Shown: positions 5,683-13,507, numbered from the stretch's first letter. The stretch: DNA of 14,600 nt from Oscillibacter sp. (GCA_003487665.1 DNFA01000088.1:26056-40655); one strand, 5' to 3'. Program-made: numbers and translations. The notes: generated from the letters alone by a model not told the origin.

Positions 5683-6852
5683 ATGACCGAGTTGAATACC
5701 GCGCCCCAGCTGGCGCCCCATGAGCGCTGCACCGGCTGCGCCGCCTGCTGCAACGGCTGTCCCAAGGGTGCCATCCGCATGATCCCGGATCGGGAGGGCT
5801 TCCTCTACCCGCAGGTGACGGACGGCTGCGTCCAGTGCGGCCACTGCACCCACATCTGCCCCGTTCTGAAGCAGCGGGAGCCCCGCACAGAGCCGGCCGC
5901 CTTCGCTGTATGGAACGGTGACGAGGACGTGCGCCGCCGCTCCACCGCCGGCGGTGCCTTCTCCGCGCTGGCGGAATATGTGCTGGAGGGCGGCGGCGTG
6001 GTGTTCGGCGCGGCGCTGGACGATGGCCTGAAGGTCAGCCACATCGCCGTGAAAAACCTCCACGACCTGCCCCGTCTCCGGGGCGCCAAGCCCGTGCAGA
6101 GCGACGTGGGCGAAAGCTACCAGCAGACGCGCCTGTATCTGGATCAGGGGCGGCAGGTGCTGTTCTCCGGCACCCCCTGTCAGGTGGACGGCCTGTACCG
6201 CTATCTGGGCGAGCACCCGGAGCGGCTCATCACCTGCGACGTGGCCTGCAGCGGCGTGTGCAGCCCCGGCATCTGGGAAAAGCTGGTACGCTCCATGGCC
6301 TATGTGAAGCAGCAGCGCCCCCTGACCGTGGACTTCTGCGGCAAGCTCAGCGGCGACAGCGTGCGCCGCTTCCACGTCTCCTTTGAAAACGGCGGGCAGT
6401 ACGACGCGCCGCTGCTGCGCTCGGAGCTGGGGCGCGGCATCACCCGCGGCCTGTTCCTGCGCCCGGCCTGCCACACCTGCGGCTACACCAGCACCGACCG
6501 CACCGGCGACCTGACCCTGTGCGACATCACCGGCGGCAACATCTCCCCCCAGGAAAAGCAGCTGGGCATGTCCCTGCTGCTGGTGAACACCGCCAAGGGC
6601 GCCCAGATCTTCGACTCCCTGCCCCTGCACCGCCGCCGGTTCGATCTGGCCGAGGCGGTGGCGGCGGATCAGGCGCTGCGCTCCCCCGCCCCGGTGTCCG
6701 TAGACCGCACAAAATTCTTCGATGCCCTGGAGCAGGAGCCCTTCCGTCAGGTCTGCGCCCGCTTCCTGTCCCTGATGCAGCCCCGCGCCCGCGCCGCCAG
6801 ACCGCTGCGAGAGCTGCTGCACATACCCTTCAAAAAGAGGAAAGACAAATGA
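5683..6852 (+). CDS. FrhB/FdhB-family iron-sulfur flavoprotein (Coenzyme F420 hydrogenase/dehydrogenase beta-like)
   Basis: This 389-residue cytoplasmic redox protein has two ferredoxin-type 4Fe-4S motifs at its N-terminus: C16, C19, C22, C26-P and C49, C52, C55, C59-P. The FrhB/FdhB N- and C-terminal domains follow, recognisable from STAGGAFSALA (about 87-97) and VLFSGTPCQVDGLYRYL (about 159-175). Conserved cysteines appear around 185-193 and 263-266 (CHTCGY). In F420-reducing hydrogenases such subunits carry flavin and pass electrons between Fe-S centres and a deazaflavin. In Clostridia the family is widespread, without F420, and its substrates are mostly unknown; many members sit in surface-polysaccharide loci. 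Here the stop overlaps the ATG of queH, so electron supply to QueH is a reasonable guess. An AGGAGGT site precedes the ATG. The family is secure, the substrate is not. Confidence 0.82.
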   Translation: MTELNTAPQLAPHERCTGCAACCNGCPKGAIRMIPDREGFLYPQVTDGCVQCGHCTHICPVLKQREPRTEPAAFAVWNGDEDVRRRSTAGGAFSALAEYVLEGGGVVFGAALDDGLKVSHIAVKNLHDLPRLRGAKPVQSDVGESYQQTRLYLDQGRQVLFSGTPCQVDGLYRYLGEHPERLITCDVACSGVCSPGIWEKLVRSMAYVKQQRPLTVDFCGKLSGDSVRRFHVSFENGGQYDAPLLRSELGRGITRGLFLRPACHTCGYTSTDRTGDLTLCDITGGNISPQEKQLGMSLLLVNTAKGAQIFDSLPLHRRRFDLAEAVAADQALRSPAPVSVDRTKFFDALEQEPFRQVCARFLSLMQPRARAARPLRELLHIPFKKRKDK

Positions 6853-7418
6853 CCAAAACGCTGCTGCACACCTGCTGTGCGCCCTGCTCCGTGGCCTGCA
6901 TCCAGCTGCTCCGGGCGGAGGGCATCGAGCCGGTGTCCTACTGGTACAACCCCAACATCCATCCCTATCAGGAATACAAGGCACGCCGCGACACGCTGAT
7001 GGCCTACGCCCCCTCCGTGGGCGTGGAGCTGATCGTGCAGGAGGACTACGGCCTGCGGGAGTTCTGCCGCGCCGTGGCCGATGACATCGACCACCGCTGC
7101 GGCAAATGCTACGGCCTGCGGCTGGAGCAGACCGCCCGCTACGCCGCTCTGCACGGCTTCGACAGCTTTTCCAGCACCCTCTTCGTCAGCCCCTACCAGA
7201 ACCACGAGCTGCTGCGTCAGACGGCGGAGGAGATGGCGCGGCGCTACGGCGTGGCGTTTCTCTACCGCGACTTCCGCCCCGGCTTCCGTCAGGGGCAGCA
7301 GGAGGCGCGGGAGCTGGGGCTGTACATGCAGAAATACTGCGGCTGCGTGTTCAGCGAGGAGGAGCGCTACGCCAGGCAGATCGCCCGCGACATGCAGACC
7401 CCCGAAAAGCACCTGTAA
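6849..7418 (+). CDS. queH: Epoxyqueuosine reductase QueH
   Basis: This 189-residue enzyme should reduce epoxyqueuosine to queuosine in tRNA, the last step of queuosine formation. The QueH family (formerly DUF208) performs the task of QueG without cobalamin. Diagnostic motifs are LLHTCCAPC at the N-terminus (C9, C10, C13), HRCGKCYGLRL (C84, C87), the SSTLFVSPYQNHE segment (about 108-120) and QKYCGCVFS (C164, C166). These cysteines bind the Fe-S cluster and metal needed for the reaction in this family. The start at 6849 overlaps the previous stop by four bases (ATGA) with GAGGAAAG ahead, so translation is coupled to the FrhB-like protein. Length matches the family. No other queuosine gene is in the window. 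Confidence 0.93.
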   Translation: MTKTLLHTCCAPCSVACIQLLRAEGIEPVSYWYNPNIHPYQEYKARRDTLMAYAPSVGVELIVQEDYGLREFCRAVADDIDHRCGKCYGLRLEQTARYAALHGFDSFSSTLFVSPYQNHELLRQTAEEMARRYGVAFLYRDFRPGFRQGQQEARELGLYMQKYCGCVFSEEERYARQIARDMQTPEKHL

Positions 7419-7450
7419 CGCGCAGGAACCGGCGCCCCCGCCGTCCTGCC

Positions 7451-7510
7451 TCGTAGGGGACGGCGTCCCCGACGTCCCGTATCGTAGGGGCGGACGACTC
7501 TGTCCGCCCT
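7451..7510. repeat. Two tandem REP-like hairpin units
   Basis: TCGTAGGGG occurs at 7451 and 7482, a 31-base period, each copy opening a hairpin. Unit 1 pairs GGGGAC (7456-7461) with GTCCCC (7465-7470). Unit 2 pairs GGGCGGAC (7488-7495) with GTCCGCCC (7502-7509). The opening is shared while the loops and stem details differ. It lies in non-coding DNA behind queH, as expected for a dispersed extragenic repeat. Confidence 0.65.
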
Positions 7511-7525
7511 AACCGCGCGAAGCGC

Positions 7526-7675
7526 TGTCATTCCGAGGAGTACCCCAAGGGCACTTGCTTCGCGGCGCGAAGCGACGTAGGAATCCGTATCTTTTCGGGC
7601 AGAAACCTGCGAAAAGCGCAGGATTTGTTCGTTTTAGAAACGGATTGCCAGTGTGAGCACTGACTCGCAATGACA
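7526..7675. repeat. ~150-bp imperfect inverted-repeat element (MITE- or REP-like)
   Basis: The ends are 12-bp inverted repeats matching at 11 of 12 positions: TGTCATTCCGAG at 7526-7537 and CTCGCAATGACA at 7664-7675. A second nested pair, GGAATCCGT and ACGGATTGCC, lies inside. Internal hairpins are GCTTCGC/GCGAAGC (7557-7573), CTTTTC...GAAAAG with GCAG/CTGC core (7591-7616) and CAGTG/CACTG (7649-7662). No protein is encoded. The structure suggests a non-autonomous or dispersed palindromic repeat; its copy number elsewhere cannot be judged from one window. Confidence 0.6.
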
Positions 7676-7693
7676 GGCTTTTTCGACAGTCTC

Positions 7694-7723
7694 AAAGGCG
7701 GCGCCCCACAGGGCGCCGCCTTT
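7694..7723. terminator. Bidirectional terminator between queH and the cohesin gene
   Basis: A perfect 13-bp stem (7694-7706 with 7711-7723) with a CACA loop sits between the converging transcripts, 18 bases beyond the stop of the minus-strand cohesin gene. On the plus strand TTTT ends the stem; on the minus strand the tail is a shorter TTTGAG. Confidence 0.78.
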
Positions 7724-7741
7724 TGCATTTGCGTATGTTCA

Positions 7742-9277
7742 TCAGCCATTCCTCGCCAGCAAATACAGCCGCTGATAGTCCAGAATGTCCACCTGCCCGT
7801 CCTCGTTGACATCGGCCAGCCGCAGGAAATACCGTACCAGCAGCTCATTCCGCGCCGCATCAGTGCTGTCGCAGAACGAACCGGACACAGCCGCAGCACG
7901 ATAGCGAACCGACTGCCGCGAGAGGACGGTGCCGTCCTCATCCCGGAACGTCACCTCGAAGAAGAGATCCTTCACCTCGCAGGACGCAGCGCACATGTCC
8001 AGCGCGATGGGCCGACGGTCAGCGCCGACAGCCGATGTAGTAACGGTGGGCGTCAGGGTGACAGCTCCCTCCTTCTTCGGTTGGAACGTCATGGTCAGAA
8101 GCACCGCTTCATCCGCAAAACCCTTCTCACAGATAAAGGTGAATTTCACCTGGCCGCCGTCAGTATGTGGATTCGTTTCGATATACACGCCGTCCACACT
8201 CTCCATACCCGCGCTCACCTCCACGCCGGTGCATGTCAGCAGCGCCGTGTCGTAGGAAATGCAGAAATCGGCGGCGGCCAGACCGCTGCCGCTGTCCAGA
8301 GTCACCACAGCGGTGATGGTTTCGTCGGTACGGGCAGCGGCGGGCATGGTCACCCGCAGGGCGGGCGTCTCCGGCGTTACCTCTGTCTTGCGCAGGGTCA
8401 GCGGCTGAGTGAAGCCAACGCCGTTCATGGCGGCCAGCGCCGTGTCGTACAGCTCGGAGGCCGCGAAGGTCACGGAGGTATCTGCGTCCACATCGGCCGC
8501 CGCCTCCAGCGTCAGCCGCAGCAGCTCGCCGCCGGGTATTTCCTCCTCAGACGCAAAGGCGGCGGACACATACCCCGCCCGGCTGGCGTCCAGCGACTTC
8601 ACCGCCCCGGACAGTGCTGCCAGCGGCTCCGCCGCCACGCAGGTGAACAGCGCGGCGTCATAGCGGAATTCCAGCTTACCGGCAGCCAGCCCCTGGCTGC
8701 CATAGGTGCAGGCGGTGATGCTCACCTGCTCGCCCTTGTGCAGCGTGGGCACGCTGCTGCCGCTGTAAAAATACAGCGTCTTGGTGGTGGACTGCGGCTC
8801 CGTCACCGTGAACACGCCGGACGCGCCGCTCAACGACACGGTGACCAGCCCGGTGTTGTAGGCGTTTTCGATCAGGATATCCAGCAGGTATTCCCCGGCT
8901 GCGGCGTCCGGCCGCACGCGGAAGTCCAGACGCAGGATATTCTGGGAGCCGGATATGCCGTCCAGACAGGCGCCGTTGAAGGACACCCGTCCGGCCGTCT
9001 CTGTGTTCACCGTCCCCAGCCCGGAAAAAGCTCCCACCATCGCCGCGCCGGTCAGTTCCAGCGCCGTGTCGTCATAGGACACGATGCCCTGCACGCCGGC
9101 CAGCGCCTCCAGATTGGAGCCGCTGACATACACGGAGCGCGTCTCGCCGGGCGCGGCGGAGGCGCTGCCCACCCGCAGGAAGGCGCTGGCCGCCCACGCG
9201 GTGGAGATCAGATTCACCAGCAGCGCAGCGGCACACAACAGTGCCGCTGCGCGCTGGGATGCGCGTTTTGCTTTCAT
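7742..9277 (-). CDS. Secreted three-cohesin scaffold-like protein with degenerate dockerin end
   Basis: This 511-residue exported protein has a signal peptide (residues 1-29, ending STAWA) followed by three similar beta modules at about 33-158, 168-295 and 305-430. Each contains the cohesin signature of a strand like VQGIVSYDDTALELTG, LEFRYDAALFTC or FCISYDTALLTCTG. Cohesins bind dockerins and so assemble multi-protein complexes outside the cell. The C-terminus has an EF-hand-like calcium loop ADVNEDGQVDILDYQRLYLL (about 487-506). It is preceded by ARNELLVRYFLRL, which looks like the helix of a first dockerin repeat that has lost its calcium-binding loop. The stop of the upstream RCC1/dockerin gene lies 12 bases before the start, and the ribosome binding site (AAGGGGG) overlaps it, so the two are co-expressed. 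No membrane anchor or sortase signal is visible. Confidence 0.8.
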   Translation of the reverse strand: MKAKRASQRAAALLCAAALLVNLISTAWAASAFLRVGSASAAPGETRSVYVSGSNLEALAGVQGIVSYDDTALELTGAAMVGAFSGLGTVNTETAGRVSFNGACLDGISGSQNILRLDFRVRPDAAAGEYLLDILIENAYNTGLVTVSLSGASGVFTVTEPQSTTKTLYFYSGSSVPTLHKGEQVSITACTYGSQGLAAGKLEFRYDAALFTCVAAEPLAALSGAVKSLDASRAGYVSAAFASEEEIPGGELLRLTLEAAADVDADTSVTFAASELYDTALAAMNGVGFTQPLTLRKTEVTPETPALRVTMPAAARTDETITAVVTLDSGSGLAAADFCISYDTALLTCTGVEVSAGMESVDGVYIETNPHTDGGQVKFTFICEKGFADEAVLLTMTFQPKKEGAVTLTPTVTTSAVGADRRPIALDMCAASCEVKDLFFEVTFRDEDGTVLSRQSVRYRAAAVSGSFCDSTDAARNELLVRYFLRLADVNEDGQVDILDYQRLYLLARNG

Positions 9278-9289
9278 GGAACAGCCCCC

Positions 9290-12200
9290 TTACAGCGTCA
9301 AGGAGCCGATGATGCCGTTGGCATACTGCAGGATGGTCAGCACCTCCACGGCCTCCAGCGTCTTATTGCCGTTCAGGTCGGCGCGGGCGAACTGTTCCGC
9401 GTCCAGATTCAGCCGGTCGTTGCTGGCCTGCAGTACCATCAGTGCATCCAGCACGTTGATCTGGCCGTCACCGTTGACGTCGCCCAGCGCGCTGCGATCC
9501 ACGGCCTCGCTGACCGCGATGACATAGGGCTGCTCCGCCGTTCCCTTATAGGCGTAGTTCACGCCGTCGAAGGCGCGGATATAGTATTCCAGTCCGGCGG
9601 TGGTCACGTCAGAGGACGGGATCACGGCGGAATACCGGTCGTTGACGGCGGTCATGGTCACCGCTCTCCAGCTCTCCGTGCCGGTGACGCGGTAGAACAG
9701 CTCCACCTTGTCGATCTGCAGGTTGTCGTTGGCGGTGGCGCTGATGATCAGCTTGCTGCCGGTAAAGGCGCTGTACACGCCGTCGTGATAGATGTTGGGT
9801 GCCATGGTGTCCTTGGCGCGGACGGAGATCTTGCCGGAGGTATCGGACTCGCTCAGATCCGTCTTGACCACGGTGAAGTTGTAGTAGTACATCTGGCCGG
9901 GGGTCACATTGGTGTCGGTGAACGTCTTGACATCCGCCGGAATCACAGAGGTATTCAGCTTGACAGGCTGGCCGCCTTCCCTGTCGCAGCGGTAGACGTT
10001 GTAGCCCGCCAGCGTGTCGAAGTCGTCCTGCGCCCAAGTGAGGATCACGCCGTCATCGGCGGCCTCGGCCTGCATGGTCATAGCCAGCGCGGAGGAGGTG
10101 TCGATGTTGAAGCTGAAGCGTCCCCAGCCCTTGTAGAGCTTCAGGTGCCCCTCGGCGGAGCGACCGTTGGCGATGGACCAGTACTGGATGCCGTTGGCGA
10201 TCAGGGATGTCATGGTGGTGGAGCCCTCCCATGTCCGGCTGTCCAGCCACTGCCCGGCCACCTCGAAGTCGGCGTAGGGATAGCTGCTGCCGAAGCGCAC
10301 CTGCAGCGGCATTTCGGTGTCCATATCCCGGTTGAAGGTCACGGTGAACGTAGTCTTGCCTGCACCAACGGTGGTGATCGCCTCGCCGTTGGCGTCCCGC
10401 AGGGACACGGAGCGCACCACCGGCCACACCGTCTCGGGGATCGTCTCCAGAATGGTGCCCTCGTTCAGGTCGGCCATGGATTGGTAGTCATCGAAGTCCA
10501 GTATCTGCTTGTTGATGGCCTCCTTTTTGGTCTTTTCGCTGAGCCCCTCGGTGCCCCAGTAGTTGCCGCCTATGCCGTAGCGGACGTAGCTGCTGGCGCT
10601 GGGCGCGGTGATGCGCAGCCACTTCTCCACGTTGTTTTCCGTGAAGCGGTTGAGGATGGCGTTGCCGTAGAACAAAGTGTCGTAACCCTTGTCGCAGAAG
10701 GCTTTCCAGCCTGCGGTCAGGCGCTCGGACGTCCACGCGCGGGCGGCTGCGGCCTCGTTGTCGGACACGGCGCCGCTTGCCAGAACGGTCTTGCCGTCAC
10801 CGGCGTCAGCGGTCAGGGTATCCAGATAAATAAAGGTAAAAGTGATCTCCTCGTTGGGCGCGCCGAAGTAGGTGGAAATGGAATTTTCCGGAATGGTGAC
10901 GGTATAGGAAGTGCCGGAAATGAGGGGGTCGGAGGGGGTGATGAGCAGCTGATTGCCGGAGGTGGCAGCGCTCGCCGAACCGCCGGAAATGGCTATATTA
11001 CTGAGGTTTTCGCCCTGGCAGAGGGTCTTGTCGGCGGTCAGGATCAGGGTCTGGGAGCCGACTAAAACCGTGTCGGAGGTACGGGAGAGCAAATTGGTGT
11101 ATTTGACAGAAATTGGCAAATCCTCTGTTAGCTCGCCGTCGCAGTAGAGGGCATCGGCGGTCTTGACCCAGAGGGCGCCGCCGTCCCAGTGGAAGTCCAC
11201 AGCGTCGGCGAAAAGCTGCTGGGTCGCGCCGTCAGTATGCAGGGTGAAAAGTGCGCCATTGCTGAACAAAACAGTGCTTTCAGCGCCATTTTGCACGGAT
11301 TTTGTTGCGGTCACAGAATCGTCCCCGCTGATGTAGAGCAGGGCAGTGGCCGCAAGATCGGTGCCGTCGAGGGCGGCGGTGACGGTGGTGCAGCCGGTGG
11401 AAAGGGCGATTAAATTGCCATTTTCTACCATTGCGACCGCGTTATCCGCCACTGTCCAGGTGATACTTGCATCGGGGTTAGAAACGCACTTGAATTCAAG
11501 TTTAAAAGCCTCTTTAATTTCACCTAAATCCACTTTTGTACCACTTTCCGGGGAAAGGACGCCGGTGAGGACGGTCTTACCGAGGGTAAGACTGTCCACC
11601 TCCGCCGGGGCGGGGGTCTGGTAGGTGAAGGTAAGCTCCACTGCCTCGCTGGCGGCACCGAACTTGGTCTGGAGGGCACCGGCGGGGAGGGTCAGGGTAT
11701 AGGACATGCCGTCGGTGAAGCCGGAAACGGGGGTGAGGGTCAGCTTATCCAGATGGAGGGTGCGGCGGAGGGAGACAAGCTCGCCGCTGCTGTTCTTGAG
11801 GGTAATGGTGCCGAAGTTATTGGCCTTGAGGAGCGACTCGCTGAAATCCAGCACGAGGGCGCTATCGGTGAGAATACCATCGGTGATGTTTGTCTGCTCA
11901 AGGCGGAAGGGCTCCTCGTTGGCTTGCAGGCCGAAGAAGATGCGCACGGGCACGGCGCTGTCCTCGGTGGTCAGGTTAGCCAGATCACGGTCATAGTTGC
12001 GGCCTGTGCCGTAGAAGCCGTCGGCTGTCTGGACAAAGGTGGTGTTGTCGAAGTTCCACACCTGCCGGGCACCGGTGATCTTTAACATCTGGACGTAATC
12101 ATCGTGGTGCACCGTATCGCCCACACCCAATTGGCCGTAGTTATTGCCGCTGCCGCTGGTCGTTTTGCCAAACACGCTGCCGTCCTGAATGTAGAAATCG

Positions 12201-12661
12201 CTGTAGTAACCGACCACCTGGCTACTGCCCTGAACAGGGACGGTGCGGTTCACACTGTTTTTGCAATAGTAGTACAGGGTCTGTCCCTTTTGGACGATGA
12301 AGCGCGCGCTATCAGAATAGCCCTCTTTGATGGCACTGACGCCGTCGGTAATCAGCACCGGCGTGGTACCGAAGGTTTCTCCCACACCGTACAGGTTTCC
12401 GCTTTCGGTCAGAAACACAGCGTAACGATCTCGGCCGATCACATCCACGACCTTCTCGGAGATATCCACCTGCAACGCCTGATTACGATCAGTGGTGGTG
12501 CCGTCACCCAGCTGGCCATAATTATTTTTGCCCCACGCCCAAACGCCGCCATCCTGCTTCAGGGCATAGTAACTGCACTGGTTGTTCCAGTCGTCATTAT
12601 ACGCCGAGATCTTCCGGACGCCGGTCATGGGCTTGCCGTAGTTAAAGTCATTGGAGATCAC
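9290..12661 (-). CDS. RCC1-like repeat, Ig/FN3 and dockerin protein (3' part of a frameshifted gene)
   Basis: This open frame encodes about 1,123 residues. It begins with RCC1-like beta-propeller repeats (about 20-225; GVWAWGKNNYGQLGDGTTTD is typical). SbsA-like Ig modules (about 250-350 and 557-615) come next, with a BIG_2-like module between (384-444). A region without recognised fold follows, then a fibronectin type III-like domain (about 860-945) and a complete type I dockerin (1059-1118) with calcium loops DVNGDGQIN and DLNGNKTLE. The protein is built for the cell exterior but this frame has no signal peptide, begins only at a GTG, and has no ribosome binding site ahead. The upstream frame (12670-13311) ends eight bases before that GTG and supplies a signal peptide, so the two are very probably one gene of about 1,340 residues. 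As given, this part may not be translated. Confidence 0.8.
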   Translation of the reverse strand: MISNDFNYGKPMTGVRKISAYNDDWNNQCSYYALKQDGGVWAWGKNNYGQLGDGTTTDRNQALQVDISEKVVDVIGRDRYAVFLTESGNLYGVGETFGTTPVLITDGVSAIKEGYSDSARFIVQKGQTLYYYCKNSVNRTVPVQGSSQVVGYYSDFYIQDGSVFGKTTSGSGNNYGQLGVGDTVHHDDYVQMLKITGARQVWNFDNTTFVQTADGFYGTGRNYDRDLANLTTEDSAVPVRIFFGLQANEEPFRLEQTNITDGILTDSALVLDFSESLLKANNFGTITLKNSSGELVSLRRTLHLDKLTLTPVSGFTDGMSYTLTLPAGALQTKFGAASEAVELTFTYQTPAPAEVDSLTLGKTVLTGVLSPESGTKVDLGEIKEAFKLEFKCVSNPDASITWTVADNAVAMVENGNLIALSTGCTTVTAALDGTDLAATALLYISGDDSVTATKSVQNGAESTVLFSNGALFTLHTDGATQQLFADAVDFHWDGGALWVKTADALYCDGELTEDLPISVKYTNLLSRTSDTVLVGSQTLILTADKTLCQGENLSNIAISGGSASAATSGNQLLITPSDPLISGTSYTVTIPENSISTYFGAPNEEITFTFIYLDTLTADAGDGKTVLASGAVSDNEAAAARAWTSERLTAGWKAFCDKGYDTLFYGNAILNRFTENNVEKWLRITAPSASSYVRYGIGGNYWGTEGLSEKTKKEAINKQILDFDDYQSMADLNEGTILETIPETVWPVVRSVSLRDANGEAITTVGAGKTTFTVTFNRDMDTEMPLQVRFGSSYPYADFEVAGQWLDSRTWEGSTTMTSLIANGIQYWSIANGRSAEGHLKLYKGWGRFSFNIDTSSALAMTMQAEAADDGVILTWAQDDFDTLAGYNVYRCDREGGQPVKLNTSVIPADVKTFTDTNVTPGQMYYYNFTVVKTDLSESDTSGKISVRAKDTMAPNIYHDGVYSAFTGSKLIISATANDNLQIDKVELFYRVTGTESWRAVTMTAVNDRYSAVIPSSDVTTAGLEYYIRAFDGVNYAYKGTAEQPYVIAVSEAVDRSALGDVNGDGQINVLDALMVLQASNDRLNLDAEQFARADLNGNKTLEAVEVLTILQYANGIIGSLTL

Positions 12662-12669
12662 GGTACCGT

Positions 12670-12690
12670 CTATATCATTATATAGTAGTG
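12670..12690 (-). other. Frameshift junction splitting the RCC1/dockerin gene
   Basis: On the minus strand the upstream frame reads CAC TAC TAT ATA ATG ATA TAG and stops, while the downstream frame runs open through the same bases as TAT AAT GAT ATA GAC. The two differ by one frame. The tract TATATA at 12679-12684 lies exactly at the point of change, and removing one dinucleotide would join them as HYY-NDIDGTVISNDF. A slip in this short repeat, in the cell or in sequencing, is the simplest explanation. Confidence 0.7.
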
Positions 12691-13311
12691 ATCCTTGGTG
12701 AGGGTCATGTCCTCGGTGATGATGCTGGGCAGAATGGTGCCCCGGCGGACGTTGATGGTGGTCTTGGCTTCGCTGGAATAGACCTTCGCATCGTCCGCGT
12801 CCAGATCGTTTTTCGCGGTAACGGTGATGTTCAGGGCGATGATGTAATCGTTGGGACAGTCGTCGGCGATCTTCACCAGCAGGGACTTATCGGCATCCAC
12901 GCCGGTGACAAACGTGCCCTCCTTCGTCTTGCCGTAGTCAATGCTGGCGTAGGTGCCCACGTTGCCGTAGTTGACGTTATTGGTCAGGAACTCAATGTAC
13001 GGGCAGTCGATGTCCGCCTGACTTCTGGCGTCCAGCGTGGCTGTGCCGCCGGAGGAGGGCTGCGCCGTGTCCGGTTCGATGTCGCCGGAGACGGACAGCT
13101 CCGAGCCGGACAGGCGGATGGCCGCCGTGTCTTCGTCGGTGATGCGCTGACCGCCGGAGGCGGTGTCGGTGTCGGAGGTGAGCGCCGTATCGGTGACGGC
13201 GGGCGCTTCCGTGCCGGCGAGGATGTTCGTCCCCGTCAGCAGGCTGGTGAGTTCCACTGTCGAGGCCAGCATGACCACTGACAGCAGCATAGCGAGTATC
13301 CGTTTTTTCAT
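12670..13311 (-). CDS. N-terminal part with signal peptide of the RCC1/dockerin surface protein
   Basis: These 213 residues start MKKRILAML and carry a clear signal peptide (about 1-32). A Ser/Thr/Asp-rich linker (33-95) and a beta-rich module (about 100-195, including NNVNYGNVGTYASIDYG and LVKIADDCP) follow. The end TLTKDHYYIMI is cut off by a TAG in mid-module. The start at 13311 follows GGGAGG with seven bases of spacing; an in-frame ATG 13 codons upstream lacks such a site. Alone, the product would be a small secreted fragment with no known function. With one dinucleotide removed at the end, it continues straight into the RCC1/dockerin frame. The middle module was not assigned to a family. 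Confidence 0.75.
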   Translation of the reverse strand: MKKRILAMLLSVVMLASTVELTSLLTGTNILAGTEAPAVTDTALTSDTDTASGGQRITDEDTAAIRLSGSELSVSGDIEPDTAQPSSGGTATLDARSQADIDCPYIEFLTNNVNYGNVGTYASIDYGKTKEGTFVTGVDADKSLLVKIADDCPNDYIIALNITVTAKNDLDADDAKVYSSEAKTTINVRRGTILPSIITEDMTLTKDHYYIMI

Positions 13312-13375
13312 GACGTTTCCTCCCGTGAGATAGTTGTCGGTAAAAGACACAGTACCTCTTATTTTGCAAATGTAC

Positions 13376-13403
13376 AGTATAAACCTCTGGCCGGGAAAAA
13401 CAA
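13376..13403 (-). promoter_or_regulatory. Promoter of the dockerin/cohesin operon
   Basis: On the minus strand TTGTTT (13398-13403) and TATACT (13376-13381) are 16 bases apart, and the start codon is 64 bases further on. The -10 is good and the -35 partial. It would drive both large secreted-protein genes as one transcript of about 5.7 kb. Confidence 0.6.
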
Positions 13404-13507
13404 TTAGCTGCTTGCATAGTATCGGTAATTTTGTGATTTGTCACAAGGAGTGGGGCGGAAAGTTGTGGAAAACGACAGATGGCGGGATATTTGTCCGGTA
13501 TAGAGCG

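Noticed and set aside
5485..6984. Minus-strand open frame of about 500 codons opposite the FrhB-like gene
   Set aside because: It is the antisense shadow of a gene with two complete 4Fe-4S motifs; the translation is Ala/Gly/Gln-rich without recognisable features.
7670..11065. Very long open frame (over 1,100 codons) on the plus strand opposite the cohesin and RCC1/dockerin genes
   Set aside because: Its product is a Gly/His/Gln/Arg-rich stretch without domains or signal peptide, and it lies antisense to frames with clear domain content. GC-rich codon usage on the real strand readily leaves such an antisense frame open.
12659..12690. Programmed -1 ribosomal frameshift joining the two parts of the RCC1/dockerin gene
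   Set aside because: The bases at the junction do not form an X-XXY-YYZ slippery heptamer, and no strong stem-loop stands just downstream. A dinucleotide slip is simpler. I cannot exclude a weak non-canonical event.
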